Below, piece after piece: positions 58,382 to 64,000 of a stretch of 64,000 bases of DNA (positions within the stretch are counted from its first letter, which is position 1; the number at the start of each line of letters is the position of its first letter). The notes under the pieces are model-generated. The model was not told the origin of the DNA. It did not search any database and saw only the letters and a program-made list of their open reading frames with translations. The position numbers and the translations under genes are program-made. Origin of the DNA: Micromonospora lupini str. Lupac 08 (GTDB lineage Bacteria > Actinomycetota > Actinomycetes > Mycobacteriales > Micromonosporaceae); NCBI RefSeq assembly GCF_000297395.2, contig NZ_HF570108.1:2708106-2772105 (forward strand). The letters run 5' to 3'.

Positions 58382-58688
58382 CCGGGCGGGCTGTTGGGTG
58401 ACGGTTGGCCACTCGTTGGCCGGTCAGTCCCGGGAAACCGGGGCCAACACGGGCTCTTGGCGGTCACGAGACCGATCACCCCTCCGACACGCCAGCCGGG
58501 GTACGCGAGCGGTCTCGGGCGCCGCCCGGTACGGGTGGTGACTCGGTCCGGCTCCAGGTCCGTGCTCACCACGAAACCGAACCCGGTGTGGAAGGAGCAG
58601 TGCTTCCACGGTCCCCGCTCGTGCGGGCGGCGCCTCCCATCCGCTTCGAGCACGTCCCACCGAGAGGTGGGGCGGGAGGTGACCACCG
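58382..58688 (+). promoter_or_regulatory. T4SS operon control region with GTTGGCC repeats
   Basis: Two GTTGGCC copies at 58404-58410 and 58415-58421 are 11 bases apart, and an inverted GGCCAAC is at 58442-58448. The same 11-base spacing occurs at 45529/45540. The rest of the 307-base gap has no gene, and GGAGGTG at 58675 is the ribosome-binding site of the pilin-like gene. Confidence 0.55.
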
Positions 58689-59027
58689 ATGCGCCGCATC
58701 CTGAACCGACTGTCCCTGTCCACTACGACCAACGCCGGTGTCCTGCTCGGCCCGGCCGCGCAGGCCATCGCCGGAGCGCCGGACCTGCTAGCCGTCAACA
58801 ACCTCCCGACTGTCATCAACAACCTGGTCGTCTGGATCGTCGGCATCCTCGTCGGTGTCGCCACCCTGTTCCTCACCTACGGTGGGGCGCTGTACCTGAT
58901 GGCCGGCGGTGACCCCGGGCAGGTGGAGAAGGCCAAGGGCGCACTCAAGGGCGCAGCGACGGGCTATGCGCTCGCCGTGCTGGCCCCGGTGCTGCTGACC
59001 ATCCTGCGCGGCATCCTGGGGACCTGA
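58689..59027 (+). CDS. TrbC/VirB2-like pilin protein
   Basis: 112 aa from ATG with a good GGAGGTG. Two membrane helices (VINNLVVWIVGILVGVATLFLTYGGALYLM and AATGYALAVLAPVLLTILRGILG) separated by a short loop GGDPGQVEKAKGALKG, the VirB2/TrbC pattern. It would form the channel or pilus-like part of the type IV system. Six bases separate it from the next gene. Confidence 0.8.
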   Translation: MRRILNRLSLSTTTNAGVLLGPAAQAIAGAPDLLAVNNLPTVINNLVVWIVGILVGVATLFLTYGGALYLMAGGDPGQVEKAKGALKGAATGYALAVLAPVLLTILRGILGT

Positions 59028-59032
59028 CCCCG

Positions 59033-60460
59033 ATGTTCTGGGACATCGTCGGAGTCGGAACCCTGCTGGACGAGATCCTCACCTGGCTGGCACAGCGGGT
59101 CGCGGACGTCATCGACGCCCTGTGGTCACTGCTGTCCTCGGCGTTCCTCGTCATACCCGACGTCACCGGGCTGCCGCAGGTCGAGACGATCGGTGCCCGC
59201 GCCCTGATGATCGTGAACACCTGCTTCGTACTGGCGATCATCGCCTGCGGCGTCGTCATCATGGGTCGGGACAGCGTGCAGGCACGCTACGGCGTCGGCG
59301 AACTGGCGCCGCGCCTGGTCATCGGCTTCATCGCAGCCAACTTCGCGACGCCGCTGTCGAAGGGGCTCATCGAACTGGGCAACGCGCTCACCCAGGCGCT
59401 GACCAGTGACCCCATCGCCACCGACGGCTCCCTCGCCCAGATGAAACGCACAGTCGTCGACGCCCTCACCAACCCCGCCAATGCGCTCCTCACACTGATC
59501 ATTGGAGTTGCCATCGCAGCTCTCCTCGCGATGATCATGGTTGGCTGGATCCTGCGCCTCGGCCTGCTGGTGATCCTCGTCGGCACCGCACCGTTGGCGC
59601 TGGCCTGTCATGCCACACCATGGACGGAACCTGCGGCGAAGCTGTGGTGGCGCGCCTTCATCGGTGCCCTGGCCACCGTCATCGCCCAAGCTCTCGCCCT
59701 GCACACGGCGTTGACCGTCTTCCTCAGCCCGACGGCGAACCTGCCCGCCCTCGGCCTGCCCGATGACCCGACCGGCACTTTCAACCTGTTCATCATCTGC
59801 TGCCTGCTGTTGGCCGTGGTGAAGATCCCCGCCCTGATGCGCCGCTACGTCACGGGCGGCCAGTCCAACAACGTCGTCGGCGCGTTCATCCGCGTCGCGA
59901 TCGTGCAGCAGGTCAGTCGGGCCCTGACGGGAGGGCTGTGGCGCGGTGGCCGGCAGGCCGGTCGATCGGCGGCGCGAGTGGCCGCTGACCAGACCGGCCC
60001 CGGACGACCGGGGACCGGCCCATCGTTGCCGAGACCGACCGGCGGCGGGCCACGGCCCGGGCCGGTTCCGCGCAGGACCGCACCGACGGAGGCACCGGCT
60101 GCCGCGGAGCGTGCTCTACCGAGGGTGCCGGCCGGGCGGACCCCAGCCACCGCGATGCCGCAGCGAATGCCTCACTGGCGTCGGTGGTGGGCCTACACCG
60201 AAACCGGCACCGGCTGGCCAGCGGACTCCCCGGCCCAGGGCCTGCGCGGGACGAATCGGCCACCGCACGGGGACGGAGCGACGCCGTCGTCGGTCCGGCC
60301 AGGCCCGGCGTCGGCACACCCTCCGAGCGGTACGGGCTGGCCGTCAACGACGGCGTACGGCCCGCGCAGCACCCGCGCGGCAACGCGGTCCCAGGCCACC
60401 AGCCCTCTACCACCGACTCCATCCCCCCGGCCGTCGGCCCGACGCAACAGCGACCGCTAG
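59033..60460 (+). CDS. VirB6/TrbL-like membrane protein
   Basis: 475 aa from ATG. Seven or more hydrophobic helices in the first 300 residues, e.g. IVNTCFVLAIIACGVVIMG, LLTLIIGVAIAALLAMIMVGWILRLGLLVILVGTAPLALACHA, with TPWTEPAAKLWWRAFIGALATVIAQALALH. A Pro/Arg/Gly-rich tail follows (310-475). Matches the polytopic core membrane subunit of actinomycete T4SS (SCO6880-type clusters). The tail frame may be unreliable in the last 100 residues. Confidence 0.75.
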   Translation: MFWDIVGVGTLLDEILTWLAQRVADVIDALWSLLSSAFLVIPDVTGLPQVETIGARALMIVNTCFVLAIIACGVVIMGRDSVQARYGVGELAPRLVIGFIAANFATPLSKGLIELGNALTQALTSDPIATDGSLAQMKRTVVDALTNPANALLTLIIGVAIAALLAMIMVGWILRLGLLVILVGTAPLALACHATPWTEPAAKLWWRAFIGALATVIAQALALHTALTVFLSPTANLPALGLPDDPTGTFNLFIICCLLLAVVKIPALMRRYVTGGQSNNVVGAFIRVAIVQQVSRALTGGLWRGGRQAGRSAARVAADQTGPGRPGTGPSLPRPTGGGPRPGPVPRRTAPTEAPAAAERALPRVPAGRTPATAMPQRMPHWRRWWAYTETGTGWPADSPAQGLRGTNRPPHGDGATPSSVRPGPASAHPPSGTGWPSTTAYGPRSTRAATRSQATSPLPPTPSPRPSARRNSDR

Positions 60461-60509
60461 CCCGGCTGACACCCCACGCCCAGTCCAAACGATTGCCTGA
60501 GGAGACCCC

Positions 60510-61442
60510 ATGTCTGATGTCGATCTCCGTGCGCGGATCCCTGCCGACGTCGAAACACCCGATCGTCTGCTGTTCAACCTGACCACCCGTCAGGTCGCCA
60601 TCCTGGCCACCGCCGGGGCCATCGCCTACCTGCTGTTTCGGACACTGCTCGACGTTCTGCCGATGCCGGTCCTGCTCGCCGGTCTGGTCCCGCTGCTCGG
60701 CACCGCGACCGTCCTAGCGTTGGGCCGCCGGGACGGATTGAGCCTGGACGCCTGGCTGCTCGCCGCGGTTCGCGGCTCCCGCACCCCACGACGGCAGGTT
60801 CCCGCGCCCGGAGGGGTGCTCAAGACGCCGCGGTGGGCACCCGCCCTCACCAGCGCCGAGGGTGAGCTGACCCCACCCACACCGCTGCGCCTACCGGCCC
60901 GGTCCATCGCCACCAACGGGGTGGTCGACCTCGGCGGTACCAGCGCCGCGCTGGTCGCCGTGAGCACCGTCAACCTCGGGCTCCGTACCCCAGCGGAGCA
61001 GGCCGCCCTGGTCGGCGCCTACGCGCGGTGGCTCAACAGCCTGACGGCCCCAGTGCAGATCGTGGTCTCCACCCAACGCGTCGACCTGGCCGGGCACGCG
61101 CAGCGCATCGCCGACGCTGCGGATCTACTGCCCAATGCCGCTCTTGCCGACGCCGCTGCGGATTACGCCGAGTTCCTCCTCGACCTGGAAGACGAACGGC
61201 AGCCGCTGTGGCGCACCGTCACCATCGTCCATACCGCGACCGGCGCCCGCCGCGACCAGGACGCATTGCGCGCCGCCGAGCACACCGCTGGAGCGTTGCA
61301 GAGCCTGGGCGCCAGCACCCGCGTACTGGATGGCCCTGCCGTCGCCGCGGTGCTGGCCGCCGCCGTCGACCCCTACACCCTGCCCGTGCCCGGCGAACGG
61401 GCCCTACCTGACGAGCCCATCACCGCCGAGGAGCCGTCGTGA
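60510..61442 (+). CDS. PrgI-family T4SS protein (SCO6881-like)
   Basis: 310 aa from ATG (GAGGAG upstream). N-terminal RARIPADVETPDRLLFNLTTRQVAILATAGAIAYLLF and PVLLAGLVPLLGTATVLALGRRDGLSLDAWLLAAVR: PrgI/VirB3-like pair of helices, then a soluble domain with VVDLGGTSAALVAVSTVNLGLRTPAEQAALVGAYARWLNSL. Acts with the VirB4 ATPase, whose GTG overlaps its stop. Confidence 0.82.
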   Translation: MSDVDLRARIPADVETPDRLLFNLTTRQVAILATAGAIAYLLFRTLLDVLPMPVLLAGLVPLLGTATVLALGRRDGLSLDAWLLAAVRGSRTPRRQVPAPGGVLKTPRWAPALTSAEGELTPPTPLRLPARSIATNGVVDLGGTSAALVAVSTVNLGLRTPAEQAALVGAYARWLNSLTAPVQIVVSTQRVDLAGHAQRIADAADLLPNAALADAAADYAEFLLDLEDERQPLWRTVTIVHTATGARRDQDALRAAEHTAGALQSLGASTRVLDGPAVAAVLAAAVDPYTLPVPGERALPDEPITAEEPS

Positions 61443-63256
61443 ACCTGCTGCGACTGCTTCGTCCTCGTCGGCCTGCCCGCCCGGCCACACCGCCGTCCGC
61501 GGAGGCCGACACCCTCGCCGCGCTTATCGGTCCGGCCAGCGTGGAAGTCACCCCCCGCTACCTCAAGATCGGTGAGGGGTACGCCTCGACGTTGATCGTC
61601 AACGGCTACCCGGCGGAGGCCGGGGCCGGCTGGCTGCTCCCACTGACCGGCTGGCCCGGTCGTGCCGACGTCGTCATCCACATCGAACCACTCGCCCCGC
61701 AGGTCGCCGCCTCCCGGTTGCGCCGCCAACGTGCCCGACTGGAATCCTCCCGGCGCGCTGACGCCCAACACGGACGCCTCGAAGACCCGGGCACCGAGGC
61801 CGCCGCCGCGGACGCCGCAGAACTCGCCGACCGAGTCGCCCGCGGCGCGAGCCGCCTGTTCCGGGTCGGCCACTACGTCACCGTGCACGCGCCCAACCTG
61901 GACGAGTTGACCGAGTCCGTCGCCCACGTACGGGCCACCGCCGCCTCGGTCATGCTCGACACCGTCCCAGCCACCTGGCGGCAACTACCGGCCTGGACAT
62001 CGACCCTGCCGATGGGCGTAGACAGCATCGGCATGCGGCGCGTCTTCGACACCGATGCCCTCGCCGCAGCGATGCCCCTGGCCTCCGCGGATCTACCCGC
62101 CCCCTTGCCCGGCGACCCGCCCAGCGCCTCCGGGGTGCTCTACGGGGTCAACACCGCCACTAACGGCATCATCTGGCACGACCGCTGGGCCGCCGACAAC
62201 CACAACAGCCTCGTACTCGCACGATCCGGCGCCGGTAAGTCGTACTTCATCAAGCTCGAAACCCTGCGCTCCCTCTACGACGGAGTGCAGGTCAACGTCA
62301 TCGACCCCGAAGACGAATACCTGCGGCTCGCCGAAGCAGTCGGCGGCACCGTCATCCAACTCGGCGCACCCAACGTCCGGCTCAACCCGCTGGACATCGC
62401 TGCCGACGACAACCGACCCGACGCCCGCAACCGGCGAGCCCTGTTCATGCACACACTGATTAACGTCCTGCTCGGCGCCGGCGGCCACGACGGTGCGATG
62501 GCACCCACCGAACGCGCCGCCCTCGACCGGGCGGTCAACACTGCGTACCTTGCTGCCGGCATCACCAACGAACCGACTACCTGGGCCCGCCCGGCTCCGC
62601 TTCTCCGCGACGTCGCCGCCGCCCTGGAGGTCGACGCCACACCGCCGGCGCTCACCCTTGCCGCCCGCCTCTCCCCATGGACCACCGGCAGCTTCAGCCA
62701 CCTCTTCGACGGACCCACCACAACCGACCCCACCGGGCACCTGGTGGTCTGGTCCACCCGACAGCTCGCCGACGAACTCCGCGCCCCCGGGATGCTCCTC
62801 GCCCTCGACGCGATCTGGCGCACCGTCGACGCCCCACCCGCCGACGGCCCGACCGCCGACCCACGCCGCCTCGTCATCGTCGACGAGGCCTGGACGCTGC
62901 TGCGCGACGGCGAAGGCGTCCGATTCCTCAACCGGCTGGCGAAGGCCGCCCGCAAGCGGCGGGCCGGGGTGTCCGTGGTGACACAGGACGCCGCGGACCT
63001 GCTGGGCTCTGAACTCGGGCAGGCCGTCGTCGCGAACGCGGCGACCCAGCTCCTCATGCGCCAGGCCCCGCAGGCCATCGCCGCCGTCGCCGACAGCTTC
63101 AACCTGACCGGGGGAGAGGCGCGGATGCTGCTGTCAGCGCAACGAGGGGAGAGCCTCCTCCTCGCGGGCGCCAACCGGGTAGGCGCCCACGCCGTGTCCT
63201 CTCAACGGGAACACGAACTCTGCGTCACGGGTGACCTCGACGGGCAGACGCCGTGA
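61439..63256 (+). CDS. VirB4-family type IV secretion ATPase (SCO6880-like)
   Basis: 605 aa from GTG (GTGA overlap). N-terminal domain with GASRLFRVGHYVTVHA and DELTESVAHVRATAASVM; C-terminal AAA+ motor with Walker A SGAGKS (Lys267), VNVIDPEDEYLRLAEAVGG, Walker B IVDEAWTLL (Asp482-Glu483) and VSVVTQDAADLLGSELGQAVVANAATQLLMRQ. VirB4 powers the conjugative channel. Residue count is normal for the actinomycete family. GTGA overlap with the next gene. Confidence 0.92.
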   Translation: MNLLRLLRPRRPARPATPPSAEADTLAALIGPASVEVTPRYLKIGEGYASTLIVNGYPAEAGAGWLLPLTGWPGRADVVIHIEPLAPQVAASRLRRQRARLESSRRADAQHGRLEDPGTEAAAADAAELADRVARGASRLFRVGHYVTVHAPNLDELTESVAHVRATAASVMLDTVPATWRQLPAWTSTLPMGVDSIGMRRVFDTDALAAAMPLASADLPAPLPGDPPSASGVLYGVNTATNGIIWHDRWAADNHNSLVLARSGAGKSYFIKLETLRSLYDGVQVNVIDPEDEYLRLAEAVGGTVIQLGAPNVRLNPLDIAADDNRPDARNRRALFMHTLINVLLGAGGHDGAMAPTERAALDRAVNTAYLAAGITNEPTTWARPAPLLRDVAAALEVDATPPALTLAARLSPWTTGSFSHLFDGPTTTDPTGHLVVWSTRQLADELRAPGMLLALDAIWRTVDAPPADGPTADPRRLVIVDEAWTLLRDGEGVRFLNRLAKAARKRRAGVSVVTQDAADLLGSELGQAVVANAATQLLMRQAPQAIAAVADSFNLTGGEARMLLSAQRGESLLLAGANRVGAHAVSSQREHELCVTGDLDGQTP

Positions 63257-64000
63257 CAACGCTCACCTCATCGACACCGCCGGCGTCGCCCTTCGTGCCT
63301 CCGCCGGTGCCGTCCAACCCAATCGCGGACGCCATCGTGGACGCACTCCGGTGGGTGACCGACCGCCCGTGGCTAGGCATCGTCGTCGCCGCCCTCGGGC
63401 TCGTCGTACTGATCGCGCGAGGACAACTGCTCAGTTGGCGGCACCGGCGGCTACTGCGTCACGCCCACCAGGTCGTCATCACTCCACCACCGGAGGTCGA
63501 TCCAGACAGCGCTGCACGCTGGTGGGCTACCTGCGCAGAGATTCTTCGCCCCGCCGGGTGGCGGCGCCTGATCCACGGCACTCCACACGTCGGGTTCGAA
63601 TACCGATGGGCGGGCCGGCAATTGACCATCAACATCTGGTTGCCCGGCACCGTGCCCACCGGACCCGTCCTCGCCGCCATCACCGGCGCCTGGCCGGGCG
63701 CCACCGCCGCCGTCACTGACGCCACCGCACCGATACCCCGGGCGACCCTCGACGAGGGCGGCGCCCTGCTTCCCACCCTCGCGGCCTGGTACCCGATCGT
63801 CACCGACCACGACAGCGACCCCCTACGACCACTGATCTCCGCGCTGTCCGGACTGCAGGATCCCGAGTACGCCTGCGTGCAGGTACTCACCCGCCCAGCC
63901 ACACCCCGGCAGATCCGTCGGCTCCGCGCCGGGACCGGGGCCCTCCGCAATGGCCAGCCCGCACGAGGGCTACTCGACCCCACAGCCTGGCTCCGCGGCC
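63253..64000 (+). CDS. T4SS component, partial (truncated by window end)
   Basis: GTG overlapping the VirB4 stop; 249 complete codons are seen and the frame is still open at base 64000. It begins with a Pro/Ser head, one membrane helix (LGIVVAALGLVVLIARG), then a soluble domain VVITPPPEVDPDSAARWWATCAEILRPAGWRRLIHG and FEYRWAGRQLTINIWLPG. In related clusters a VirD4-like coupling or associated protein takes this place, but the P-loop has not yet appeared, so its class is not settled. Confidence 0.75.
   Translation, partial: MTTLTSSTPPASPFVPPPVPSNPIADAIVDALRWVTDRPWLGIVVAALGLVVLIARGQLLSWRHRRLLRHAHQVVITPPPEVDPDSAARWWATCAEILRPAGWRRLIHGTPHVGFEYRWAGRQLTINIWLPGTVPTGPVLAAITGAWPGATAAVTDATAPIPRATLDEGGALLPTLAAWYPIVTDHDSDPLRPLISALSGLQDPEYACVQVLTRPATPRQIRRLRAGTGALRNGQPARGLLDPTAWLRG

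Noticed and set aside
58394..58912. ORF of 172 aa upstream of and overlapping the pilin-like gene
   Set aside because: Arg/Pro-rich shadow in a different frame of a well-supported membrane protein gene.

Overview
This window is high-GC actinobacterial DNA, most like Micromonosporaceae (Micromonospora/Salinispora). Signs are frequent GTG starts, 4-base stop/start overlaps, a SERSER-type dispersed repeat, and gene order matching the Mycobacterium tuberculosis Rv1691-Rv1713 neighbourhood as I remember it. All identifications come from reading the sequence; no database search was run.

Bases 1-3720 are the end of an rRNA operon: 16S-23S spacer, 23S, 5S and a terminator-like hairpin. Bases 3759-37782 are chromosomal backbone, nearly all on the plus strand: a GGFRGGDR-repeat/TPR protein (apparently broken by a one-base deletion), a HAD phosphatase, small conserved proteins, tlyA, nadK, recN, steA, an mctB/steB-like gene, a MraY-like protein, murJ, a glycosyltransferase, a large membrane protein, pyrG, a Nudix hydrolase, ald, xerD, a ParA ATPase, scpA, scpB, an RluB-type pseudouridine synthase, cmk and der. 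Together they serve ribosome maturation, nucleotide and NADP supply, envelope synthesis and chromosome segregation. A secreted subtilisin with its probable regulator interrupts this order between nadK and recN. Four gene junctions are bridged by mini-ORFs that overlap both neighbours through GTGA or ATGA.

At tRNA-Pro(GGG) (37973-38046) the character changes. From about 38.1 kb to the window end lies what looks like an integrated element: a tyrosine integrase beside the tRNA, strong hairpins, cargo genes of unknown function, and a second, closely related integrase in opposite orientation with XF1762-like and methyltransferase-like genes. A type VII-secretion-flavoured block follows (mycosin, WXG/PPE-like glycine-rich protein, YbaB-like and EspC-like proteins) without any ESX core ATPase or membrane component in view. 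A SUKH-like protein, a HAD protein with an apparent 3' frameshift, a lipoprotein, a PP2C-like phosphatase and a possible sigma-like protein sit here too.

The right end holds a type IV secretion cluster (VirB2/TrbC-like pilin, VirB6/TrbL-like protein, PrgI-family protein, VirB4 ATPase and the start of another component), so the element probably continues beyond base 64000. A palindrome GTTGGCCAAC, or its half GTTGGCC with 11-base spacing, recurs at three intergenic control regions of the island and suggests a shared regulator. The most unusual candidates are the mixed mycosin/T4SS island with its putative operator set, and the double-overlap mini-ORFs.
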